64,000 nt of DNA from JBBQXY01 sp038209195 (lineage in GTDB: Bacteria; Chloroflexota; Ktedonobacteria; Ktedonobacterales; Ktedonobacteraceae): assembly GCA_038209195.1 (NCBI GenBank), contig JBBQXY010000004.1:1-64000 (forward strand), in the 5' to 3' direction. A program made the translations under genes and the position numbers. A model generated the notes under the pieces. The model was not told the origin of the DNA, ran no database searches, and saw only the letters and a program-made list of their open reading frames with translations. Shown piece by piece: positions 9,054 through 16,056 of the stretch (the first letter of the stretch is position 1; every line of letters starts with the position of its first letter).

Positions 9054-9184
9054 GGGGCTGAAATGCCATAGGAGGCAAGTTACGGGAAGCAGGGAGAGGC
9101 GGCCTCTCTCTCGTAGGGGCGGGAGAGGTGTTGGGTAGGGTGGGGACCCTTGTGGTCGCCCGTGGGGAAGGGCGCGGCATCTGA

Positions 9185-9385
9185 GATGCTAACCTTCCGT
9201 ACATGCGCTTTCACGATTTACGGCACATTACTGCGACGATCTTATTAGTGGCTGGTGTACACCCAAAAGTGGTGCAGGAACGTCTAGGGCACAGCTCAAT
9301 CGCAATGACGATGGATGTGTACTCTCATGTGCGGCCTTCTATGCAGCAAGAGGCGGTTGAGAAGATAGACGATATGTTTAAATGA
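9185..9385 (+). pseudogene. C-terminal fragment of a tyrosine recombinase/integrase
   Basis: The frame reads RFHDLRHITAT, then RLGHSSIAMTMDVYSHV. These are the HxLRH, LGH and catalytic tyrosine parts of the phage-integrase catalytic domain. In-frame sequence before the first ATG (9203) still resembles the family (LPYM) back to about 9185, where a stop ends it. The N-terminal DNA-binding half and the first catalytic arginine are missing, so this is a remnant. It lies inside a 27-bp direct repeat, as expected for a decayed integrative element. Confidence 0.8.
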
Positions 9386-9483
9386 TTGTAGTTGACGAGG
9401 TGAAAAATCTATTTGAGTTTCGCTTTTTTCTAAATAAAGCGGATATCCGCATTGGATACCCGCCTTCTCTGTACCCGACTGCC

Positions 9484-9807
9484 TTAAGCTTTGCGCGATT
9501 TTCTCTCTGTGCGTTTTTTCGAAGCAAGCTTCATCCAGTTGGGTGTAAAACCTGGGTTGGCATACCCCAAGAAGTCATCAGTTTCGAGCATCATTTTTAA
9601 CTCGCTGCTTTCCAAGTCTGGTGCCATGGCGGTCACAAACCTACGACCGTCACTCGCCTCAACTAATGCCCAACAGACCACCGGTTCCGTGAAGTACCCT
9701 GGTTCGCCTTGTGCTGGCTCTTCTATACTGCCCCAAGCTGCTTCCCATCCCGGTTGAGCAGGCATAATCTGGAGGATGTGTGGTTCCTTTTCTTCGTGCT
9801 GTGTCAT
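9484..9807 (-). CDS. Hypothetical protein, about 107 residues
   Basis: I do not recognise the family. The protein is acidic with a strongly basic end (KKRTERKSRK). The middle section (AWGSIEEPAQGEPGYFTEPVVCWALVEASDGRRFVTAM, quoted here only as the pattern W-x-E-P…FVTAM) reads like a real small globular domain. The ATG at 9807 (MTQHEEKEPH) follows a GAAAGGAAAG purine run and is preferred over the ATG three codons upstream. The gene sits between the integrase remnant and the MITE, so it may be cargo of the decayed element. Confidence 0.5.
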   Translation of the reverse strand: MTQHEEKEPHILQIMPAQPGWEAAWGSIEEPAQGEPGYFTEPVVCWALVEASDGRRFVTAMAPDLESSELKMMLETDDFLGYANPGFTPNWMKLASKKRTERKSRKA

Positions 9808-10008
9808 CGTATCCACTTTCCTTTCTTCTTATGATTTCAGCCTTGCTTAGGTGTCTTTTCACCTGCTAGTATTATAACTCGTAATGGTATGCCCGTACCA
9901 CAATCAGGGCTGAAAGTACTGTGGGATGTGCGTTTGCAAGTGCAGGTCAAGCATATTCGTGAAGGTTCGGCAGTCTTGAGCATCCATTAAGAATTTACCA
10001 ACGCTGTC

Positions 10009-10155
10009 AAGTCTGGGTTCTCCGTCAAGTTAAGTGAATCTAAAGCAGTCAGAGAAACATTGATGTATACTGAGGCACTGATCAAGCCAGTTCATGAATA
10101 ACCATTCTCAACATATGGTAGAGCTTTCACTTAACTTGACGGAGAACCAAGTCTG
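10009..10155. mobile_element. MITE with 23-bp terminal inverted repeats and 7-bp target duplication
   Basis: Perfect inverted repeats at 10016-10038 (beginning ggttctccgtcaagttaa) and 10126-10148 bound a 133-bp element with no coding frame. The heptamer aagtctg is directly repeated on both sides (10009-10015, 10149-10155), as expected for a target-site duplication. The termini resemble those of ISL3-type elements, a tentative match. It was probably moved by a transposase encoded elsewhere. Confidence 0.85.
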
Positions 10156-10243
10156 CTATCAGTAGTGGGTCTTAAGTTGCTTTGATGTGCTTAGGAGTAG
10201 TTCTTATGGGGATTGGTGAATGTATGGAATGAGAGGATGAGTA

Positions 10244-10270
10244 ATGTGGGAATTATACCATATGGGGTTT
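10244..10270. repeat. 27-bp direct repeat, right copy (possible att site)
   Basis: Exact copy of 9027-9053, about 1.2 kb away. See that entry for the interpretation as attL/attR of a decayed element. Confidence 0.6.
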
Positions 10271-10399
10271 TCTTTATTGATAACGATAGAATCTCGATGA
10301 AAGACCCACTCAGCTTCTTAGTCGCTCTGCCATTCATCAATTTGTTGCTCTGAGGTTAATCCTGCTCGTGGAGATTCATCTTGTCCAAGACATAGTGAA

Positions 10400-10813
10400 T
10401 CAAAGCAGTTTGATGAAATTTGCTTGTTCAAAATGATGATCAGTGGTAAGTGCCTCTCGTATACCACGTTCGTTCATTAGGTTAAAACTTGTTGCATCAA
10501 CTAGGCTCCCCTCCTTATCTAGTCTATTACGAAGAAGAAGGAGAGCTACAGAATGGCTTTTCTCACCAATATGCACAACCTCTATATCAGGAGAACGTGA
10601 TATGCGGTCAACGACATTGAGCAAGTCCTCACGACTCAAACGACAACGTTTGCCATCTGTACCTAAATATTCATTGATAATATAGTTTGTCGTTACAATT
10701 GGTCGGCGTACTTTTAGGGCACGAGTAAATATTTCTGTTGCCTTGGCGTGGAGAGGTTCATTTTTGCCGAATATTTCAATCCAGCCAGAGGTATCTACAA
10801 ACAAACTTTCCAT
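10400..10813 (-). CDS. PIN-domain ribonuclease (VapC-like toxin)
   Basis: PIN domains are metal-dependent RNases, usually toxins of type II toxin-antitoxin pairs. All four acidic positions are visible: D in FVDTSGW near the N-terminus, E in IINEYLG, D in LVDATSF and D in TTDHHF near the C-terminus. From the ATG at 10813 (MESLFVDTSG) the protein has 137 residues, normal for the family. An alternative ATG lies four codons upstream. A short gene 50 bp upstream on the same strand is the only candidate antitoxin. Confidence 0.85.
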   Translation of the reverse strand: MESLFVDTSGWIEIFGKNEPLHAKATEIFTRALKVRRPIVTTNYIINEYLGTDGKRCRLSREDLLNVVDRISRSPDIEVVHIGEKSHSVALLLLRNRLDKEGSLVDATSFNLMNERGIREALTTDHHFEQANFIKLL

Positions 10814-10862
10814 GCCAACTACCACTTAATACATCGCTCTATATTTGAGCAGATGGTTATCA

Positions 10863-11189
10863 CTATTCAGCTACTATATCGTTTGTCACCTCTGTCTGGG
10901 GCTCCAGAGAGTCAATAAAACGCAGGAATTCATCTACCTGTGCATCATAATCCTCTGGCAATGATGCTGGTTTTAGAACAGTTGGCCCTTCAGTTGTAGT
11001 TTTCTCCGCCGGAATAAACGTCACGGAAGATTCAGACACTGGTTGTTGCGCTGATACATGAATAAATTTTCTCCAGGAGGAAGATGGCCTGTGCATTGAA
11101 ACATAAGACATTGCTGTACCGCTTATCGATTGAGATGCTGTATAAGCCGATGTTAATGGATAAGTACTAGATGTAATAAAGCTATTCAT
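10863..11189 (-). CDS. Hypothetical protein upstream of the PIN gene, candidate antitoxin
   Basis: I do not recognise the fold. The first 50 residues are Ser/Thr/Tyr-rich and low in complexity. The last 30 or so are acidic and could form a helix (PEDYDAQVDEFLRFIDSLE), which resembles the toxin-binding tail of many antitoxins. It precedes the PIN gene with a short gap on the same strand, the usual antitoxin-first order. No DNA-binding domain is evident, so the antitoxin role is inference only. Confidence 0.45.
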   Translation of the reverse strand: MNSFITSSTYPLTSAYTASQSISGTAMSYVSMHRPSSSWRKFIHVSAQQPVSESSVTFIPAEKTTTEGPTVLKPASLPEDYDAQVDEFLRFIDSLEPQTEVTNDIVAE

Positions 11190-11282
11190 TTCTGCTTACT
11201 CCTCTTTGATTGATTCGCCACTAGAGTGATTCATCCGCTGAAGCATCGTTGTTTGCTGATCATATAAGGCTCTGCATCCTTG

Positions 11283-11345
11283 CGGGGGAAACGTAGGGCG
11301 CGATTTATCGCCGCCACCGCCGATTTATCGGCCCGTCCTCGCCAA
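11283..11345. repeat. Pair of small GC-rich hairpins
   Basis: Two short palindromes in tandem, gcgatttatcgc and gccgatttatcggc, are separated by a few bases in an otherwise empty intergenic stretch. They look like a fragment of a dispersed palindromic repeat. No function is assigned. Confidence 0.4.
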
Positions 11346-11529
11346 TCCCCCTAAAACATGGAGAGCCGAAACCGATGCCCACGCGTTTGTTGGGCTATTT
11401 TTTATGGCCCATTTCACAAGAATACTGTGCTCTATAGCATAGCGTGTACCAAAAAAAATGGGTATAGTCGTAATTAAAGAAGATAAACATCTTATAGACA
11501 ACACAGCAAAAAATTCGGGAGAGACGACT

Positions 11530-12393
11530 ATGAAACAACACACTCTTTTGCGCGGCATTCTCACTTGTATTGCGGGGCTTGTATTGATATTCATAATTTC
11601 AGCATGCGCGGGTGTACCCGGCACCACTGGCTCCAGCAACAGCGTTTCCATCACTGGCACAGTCCAGTCAGTAGATACGGTAAATGATACCGTTACGCTG
11701 AGCGTTCAGGGCCAAACACTGACGATTAAAGGGTTAAACGCTACTCAGTTGTCAGCTATTCAGTCCCAAGTTGGACACGTTTACACGATTACTGCTACGC
11801 AGAACAGCGATGGTTCGTACACCATCACTACTGGCACCACTCCAATCAACGATAACACTACTCAGACCGTTACCCAGGGTATTGTTACCGCGACCACCAA
11901 TGATGGCACGCCGGATACCAATACCCCTGAGCCTGGCTCTATTACATTCATCGGCAAAGTGCAATCGGTGTCGAACAGTGCGCTAGTCGTAGCTATGCCC
12001 AACGGCCAGAACTTGTCCATGAGCATTGTGAATGGTCAGACCGACCTCGGCGATTTCAATGGTTCGCTACCAACTGTGGGCCAGTTGATTAAGGTCGAAG
12101 CCTCGACAAATACCGATGGCAGCTTCATGGCAACCAAGCTGAGTGCCACAGATAGTGGCAATCTACAAGATCAAAACCTGATCACATATAAAGGCTTAAG
12201 CACCAGCGCAGTGGGAAACGACAATGTGCTTCACCTGAAAGTGGGCAACCAGAGTTTGACCTTCACTATTAGTTCCAGTGCAGACCTGGGCGACTTCAAC
12301 AACAACGCTCAATCCATCAGCAACAACCAATCGATCAAAGTAGACGTGCTCTATCAGGGAAGCAGCAGTCTTGTTCAAAAAGTGAGCAACTAG
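11530..12393 (+). CDS. Secreted lipoprotein with DUF5666-like repeats
   Basis: The N-terminus is a lipoprotein signal: basic start (MKQHTLLR), hydrophobic core and a lipobox ending in ISAC, predicting a lipid-anchored extracellular protein. The mature part contains OB-fold-like repeats of the DUF5666 type (ITGTVQSVDTVNDTVTL near the N-terminus, FIGKVQSVSNSALVV in the middle, and a third LITYKGLSTSAV-type segment), with Thr/Ser/Asn-rich linkers. The start at 11530 is chosen because GGGAGAG precedes it and because it exposes the signal peptide. An upstream in-frame ATG at 11458 would bury the signal. The function of the domain is unknown. Confidence 0.8.
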   Translation: MKQHTLLRGILTCIAGLVLIFIISACAGVPGTTGSSNSVSITGTVQSVDTVNDTVTLSVQGQTLTIKGLNATQLSAIQSQVGHVYTITATQNSDGSYTITTGTTPINDNTTQTVTQGIVTATTNDGTPDTNTPEPGSITFIGKVQSVSNSALVVAMPNGQNLSMSIVNGQTDLGDFNGSLPTVGQLIKVEASTNTDGSFMATKLSATDSGNLQDQNLITYKGLSTSAVGNDNVLHLKVGNQSLTFTISSSADLGDFNNNAQSISNNQSIKVDVLYQGSSSLVQKVSN

Positions 12394-12417
12394 CGAACAA
12401 TATGCTTCCAAGCATAC

Positions 12418-12453
12418 AAAGAGGCCAGGAACAAAGACGTTCCCGGCCTCTTT
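12418..12453. terminator. Bidirectional hairpin terminator
   Basis: Fifteen-base arms (12418-12432, 12439-12453) with one G-T mismatch and a six-base loop, flanked by A-run and T-run, lie between convergent genes ending at 12393 and 12468. This fits a Rho-independent terminator used from both sides. Confidence 0.85.
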
Positions 12454-12467
12454 ACTTTATCTGTTCG

Positions 12468-13400
12468 TTAGCGCAAGACATTCAATGCCACAATAGCCAG
12501 CACAATGAAAACCACAACCGCGATACTCATCCATACCATGCGCAAAAGAGCTTCCCGGCGTGTGGCGGCTACCCGAAGCGTTGTTACCCGTGCATCTTCT
12601 GCTGGGCACCAACCCGAGGCTCCGCAATATGGACACAACGGGAACAGTTCATATGGCGGACACAGCGTCTCGTTGCCATCTCCGTAATTGTAGGCACCCA
12701 CTTCATAGCGAATCTGCTCGCTTTCAAAAACCGCATGACAATGGGTACAGCGTAGTAAGAGATATTCCGCCCAATCTTTCGCATTACACGAGGGGCAGAT
12801 CGTCGTCGGTGTCCGTCCCCGCAAAGAGGCGATAGTCCAACGGTGATGGCAGCGATGGCAGTGTAGTGGATAGGTATCCCGTGCGACAGGTGACGCCTGG
12901 GCTAAGCCAGCAATCTCACGATCAATGCCCCGCAACATACCTTCTAGCTGCAAGGTTCGTACCTCATTAGCGGTGAGATCATACGTCAAATCGCCCAGCT
13001 CTAAGTGCAGAGGGGATTCATTAGGGTCATTAGAGCCGTCAGTAATATCAGGAAAGCTATAGTGGCGTTGCCGATCACGCCGCGCGCCTGGTGACACTTC
13101 CGCGGCCGTATGCAATTTCTGCGTGCCGCCCCTAAACATATCACTGGCGACATAGCCTCGCGGCGATGAAGCTCCTAAAACATGCTCCGAGCGTCGAGCG
13201 TCGTAAACTTTTCGCTCTGCTGGATCGTTTAAAGTTTGATATGCCTGCAACAAAGCACGCATACGCTCTTGCACATCCTCCCCTTTATAAACATCGGGGT
13301 GATACTGCAAAGCAAGTTTCTTAAAAGCGGCTTTGATGCTACTGGCAGAGGCCTGTGGGTCAATACCCAATATGGCATAATAATCAGTAAAAGTATTCAT
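12468..13400 (-). CDS. J-domain protein with zinc ribbons and C-terminal membrane anchor
   Basis: Residues 5-70 form a DnaJ J-domain with HPD at 34-36, the motif that stimulates Hsp70 ATPase. The middle has several CxxC pairs (HCHRC, CPSC, CTHC, CPYC) forming two zinc-ribbon-like modules. The last 25 residues are a hydrophobic helix, predicting a tail-anchored protein facing the cytoplasm. It lacks the Gly/Phe region and the CxxCxGxG repeats of true DnaJ, so it is a specialised co-chaperone that probably recruits DnaK to the membrane. The client is unknown. It is divergent from the DUF6062-like gene at 13490. Confidence 0.8.
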   Translation of the reverse strand: MNTFTDYYAILGIDPQASASSIKAAFKKLALQYHPDVYKGEDVQERMRALLQAYQTLNDPAERKVYDARRSEHVLGASSPRGYVASDMFRGGTQKLHTAAEVSPGARRDRQRHYSFPDITDGSNDPNESPLHLELGDLTYDLTANEVRTLQLEGMLRGIDREIAGLAQASPVARDTYPLHCHRCHHRWTIASLRGRTPTTICPSCNAKDWAEYLLLRCTHCHAVFESEQIRYEVGAYNYGDGNETLCPPYELFPLCPYCGASGWCPAEDARVTTLRVAATRREALLRMVWMSIAVVVFIVLAIVALNVLR

Positions 13401-13489
13401 AAATAACGTGAATAATCAGCCCAGTGGTATTTTTTCTTAAAACAGCTATCGTACTACATAGACGTTTGAGAAGGGTAAAGGTTGCAGTT

Positions 13490-14155
13490 ATGCAAAGCTC
13501 ACATGACTTCCAAAGATTAAGCACGGCATGTAGCCAGGAAGGTTGTATCCTTTGTCGCCTGGCAGGGGAAAGCATGCACCGCTACCTGGAAACCTGGAAA
13601 GACGAACTGTTCACCGATGTTTCGATACGCGAAGATTTGCGACACTCCAAAGGCTTTTGCCATCAACACACATGGCAACTGGTGGACTTGGGAGCCGTCA
13701 TATCTCTGGCCCAGGCCTACCGCGATGTCCTTTCAGATGCGATGGAACAGATAGAACACGACAACGGCACCCGGAAGCGCCATTGGTTTGAGGCTAAAGC
13801 AGAGCCGACCCTCTGTCCCGCGTGCCAACAGCAAGCAAAGTTCGAGTCCCGGCTCGTCTCTTCTTTGCGTGAAGCCCTGGCAGAGCCGACCTTTTACACC
13901 AAATTCTCCGCTTCATCCGGCCTATGCCTGTCCCACTTCCAACTGGTCAGTGAACTCAAACCGCTCGGTTTACCTACCACATGGCTCCCATTACTACAAC
14001 AAGCTCAACTGCTTTGCTTGCAACGGTTAGACGCCCAGCTCGCCGAATTGATCCGCAAGCACGATTACCGTTTTAAAGATGAAGCACATGGCCACGAGAT
14101 GCTCTCCTGGAAAAATGCAGCCGGTCTAGTCGCAGGAGAGGATCAACGAGCGTAA
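13490..14155 (+). CDS. DUF6062-like cysteine-rich protein
   Basis: About 221 residues from the ATG at 13490, which follows AAAGG. An in-frame ATG 66 bases upstream lacks a binding site. Paired cysteines and histidines recur (GCILCRLAG, GFCHQHTWQL, LCPACQQQ, GLCLSHFQL), suggesting a zinc- or Fe-S-binding helical protein. The pattern matches my recollection of the DUF6062 family, whose function is unknown. The protein is soluble and has no signal peptide. Confidence 0.65.
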   Translation: MQSSHDFQRLSTACSQEGCILCRLAGESMHRYLETWKDELFTDVSIREDLRHSKGFCHQHTWQLVDLGAVISLAQAYRDVLSDAMEQIEHDNGTRKRHWFEAKAEPTLCPACQQQAKFESRLVSSLREALAEPTFYTKFSASSGLCLSHFQLVSELKPLGLPTTWLPLLQQAQLLCLQRLDAQLAELIRKHDYRFKDEAHGHEMLSWKNAAGLVAGEDQRA

Positions 14156-14160
14156 GAAGG

Positions 14161-14853
14161 TCATAGAGCATCAGGGTCTATCCCCAGTGAGCGCAGTTTC
14201 TGAGCAAGTGCATCTGCCCTTCTCGTCTCTGCTCTCCTGGCTTTGGCCTCTTCCTCTGCCTTGGTGAGACGGAGGTGCCCCTGGCGGTCATAAAGTCGCA
14301 GCAACTCGCCCTCCGGCACCAAAAAACTCTCCAGGTGCGGACTCCACACACGTCCTTGTGAATCTACCGGCAAGGCTTGCATCTACGGCTTGCCAGCGTT
14401 CCTCATCAAGTGCCACCCATAAAGGCGTTGTGCTCCGCTTCGCCGCAGTGGCGGCTCATTGGGATCGTAAGCAAAGTACTCTGCCACCCCCATCTGTGCA
14501 TACTTCAGCGGCTTCTCATCGAGGTCGTTCTTCCAGGTTTCCTCCGAGGCAATCTCGAAAACCACCTGGGGTGCCGACCCACTCTTGCCTACTTTCCAGC
14601 TCCTCAAATGGTGGAAGTCGGCCTCTTTAAGCACCGCGATATCGGGCGCGAGTGGATACTCCGCCGGATTGGAGGTTTGGTAGAAGTTGAGGTTCTCGTA
14701 GATGGCACAGACCTGCCCTCGAAAGAGCCAGGTGAGCACATCCATGAGGTAGTGAACGAGGGCTGCGTGAAAGGAGGGTTCCCCCATCAGATCTTCTTCG
14801 GTGGGGTGGGAATCGTAATAATAGGCGATATCGTCTTCAATGTGTTCGACCAT
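14161..14853 (-). pseudogene. Uma2-family (PD-(D/E)XK) endonuclease, interrupted by an in-frame stop
   Basis: The first part (14853-14383) is a Uma2/DUF820 nuclease-like domain with PDIAVLKEAD, VFEIASEETWKNDLDEKPLKY (written here as VFEIxSxET…K) and GVAEYFAYDP. It then runs into TAG at 14383-14385. The second part (14382-14161) continues in the same frame with the usual C-terminal tail (VWSPHLESFLVPEGE and a charged helix). Between them a third frame reads DEERWQAVDA, the family's expected sequence at this point, which suggests two compensating indels. The start at 14853 has GGAGAG four bases upstream. The nuclease core is complete, so a truncated product may still be made. Confidence 0.75.
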
Positions 14854-15030
14854 CGTGCTCTCCATTCTGGAGGGTAATATGCTTGCCCACATCTCCTGTC
14901 CATCTGTATCGTCTCAAGTGGTGACGCCCCTCCTTGCGTTCTTAATCAGCATGGCAGAGGATGGTGTCAAGTTAATAATACCATACGCTTGGCGGGCTTA
15001 CAATGAGATACTATGGCTCATACAAGAAAG

Positions 15031-15193
15031 CCTTGTCATCCTGAGCGCAGCCTTGTCATTCTGAGCGCAGCCTTGTCATTCTGAGCGCAGCGAAGAATCT
15101 CTGCGCGCCACGAGAGATTCTTCGCTGCGCTCAGAATGACACCCAGGACACCACTTCCGTCCTCTCACGGGCAGTCTTCCCTCCAAACGTCTG
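15031..15193. repeat. Dispersed palindromic repeat, copy 1, with a triplicated 20-mer
   Basis: A 20-base unit (ccttgtcattctgagcgcag, one variant base) is repeated three times at 15031-15090. It leads into perfect 28-base inverted arms (15075-15102, 15113-15140). A further 50 bp to 15193 is conserved with the copy at 20001-20143. This is a dispersed REP-like repeat. Confidence 0.85.
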
Positions 15194-15211
15194 TAACTTC
15201 GCGCCTAGTGG

Positions 15212-15270
15212 TTGCATATTATGCCAAAATATCTTATAGTGTATGTAGTTACGTTAAAATATTATATAGT
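15212..15270 (+). promoter_or_regulatory. Sigma70-like promoter with operator-like direct repeats
   Basis: TTGCAT (15212-15217) and TATAGT (15235-15240) are separated by 17 bases. The 15-mer aaaatatcttatagt (15226-15240) is repeated with one or two changes at 15256-15270, 30 bp later. The repeat overlaps the -10 element and precedes a gene with an HTH domain, so autoregulation is plausible. Confidence 0.55.
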
Positions 15271-15285
15271 ATCTAGGAGATAGCT

Positions 15286-15960
15286 ATGGAACGTTTATTG
15301 ACGACAGAAGAGGTCGCGGAATTGCTGCGGATCGATCCCGTGACCGTCAGGCGACTGGTTACGCGAGGCGAATTAGTCGCATATCGCATTGCTGGCGAAT
15401 ATCGTTTTACGCTCGCGTATGTCGAGAGCTATGTTGAGAGTCAACGGGTTGTAGTAAATGCGAGTCCTAACAATCCGTTTGCGAAGTTCACTGAGCGAGC
15501 GCGTAAAGTGTTAACGCTGGCAAGTGAGGAAGCGCGCCTGTATCATCATAGTGGTGTCGGACCAGAACATGTATTGCTAGCGATCATGAGCGAGGGGGAG
15601 GGAATAGCAGCCAAGGCGTTGGATGGCCTGCTACAGATACCAGCAGACGAGGTGAGGAAACAAATTGCAGCACTGCACCCAGCGGAGGATCAGCCAGTTG
15701 AATATGGACAGATCGGGATGACCTCGCAAGGAAAGGAGAGTATTGAACTGGCGGTACAGGAGGCAAGAGCACTCGAACATCATTATATTGGAACGGAGCA
15801 CATGCTGCTGGGCCTGCTGCGGCAAGAAGAGGGGATTGCCAGCCAGGTCTTACAAGCAGCAGGGGTGACGCTTGAGGAGACGCGCAATCGTGTCAAACAA
15901 TTGCTGGCGACAGTCCAGGCACCGAAACGGCCCGAAACAAAACAGCAGGAGGAGTCATAG
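15286..15960 (+). CDS. Excisionase-type HTH fused to Clp N-terminal repeats
   Basis: Residues 1-55 are a MerR/excisionase-like helix-turn-helix (TTEEVAELLRIDPVTVRRLV, then a wing with AYRIAGEYRF). Residues about 65-215 hold two Clp_N repeats (FTERARKVLTLASEEARL…GPEHVLLAIM and GKESIELAVQEA…GTEHMLLGLL), the adaptor- or substrate-binding module of ClpA/ClpC. There is no AAA ATPase. The protein could link DNA binding to Clp proteolysis, for example as a regulator read out by ClpC or as an adaptor. AGGAGATAG precedes the ATG. The promoter region carries direct repeats that may be its operator. Confidence 0.85.
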   Translation: MERLLTTEEVAELLRIDPVTVRRLVTRGELVAYRIAGEYRFTLAYVESYVESQRVVVNASPNNPFAKFTERARKVLTLASEEARLYHHSGVGPEHVLLAIMSEGEGIAAKALDGLLQIPADEVRKQIAALHPAEDQPVEYGQIGMTSQGKESIELAVQEARALEHHYIGTEHMLLGLLRQEEGIASQVLQAAGVTLEETRNRVKQLLATVQAPKRPETKQQEES

Positions 15961-16056
15961 CGAAAGATTGACGTTCTGCTGCTCTCAGTCATACACTTAG
16001 TATGAAACGAAAGAAATCTTATCATACTCTGATGCTAAATAAAGGAGAAAGCCAGG

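Noticed and set aside
9888..9990. Short open stretch reading MPVPQSGLKVLWDVRL ending in a stop
   Set aside because: Too short and without a binding site; it may be a remnant of a lost gene but cannot be assigned.
14377..14877. Plus-strand frame of 166 codons opposite the Uma2 gene
   Set aside because: Shadow of the Uma2 coding strand; the nuclease motifs are on the minus strand.
15031..15090. Three tandem 20-mers considered as a CRISPR-like array
   Set aside because: The units are contiguous without spacers and part of a dispersed palindromic repeat; no cas genes are present.
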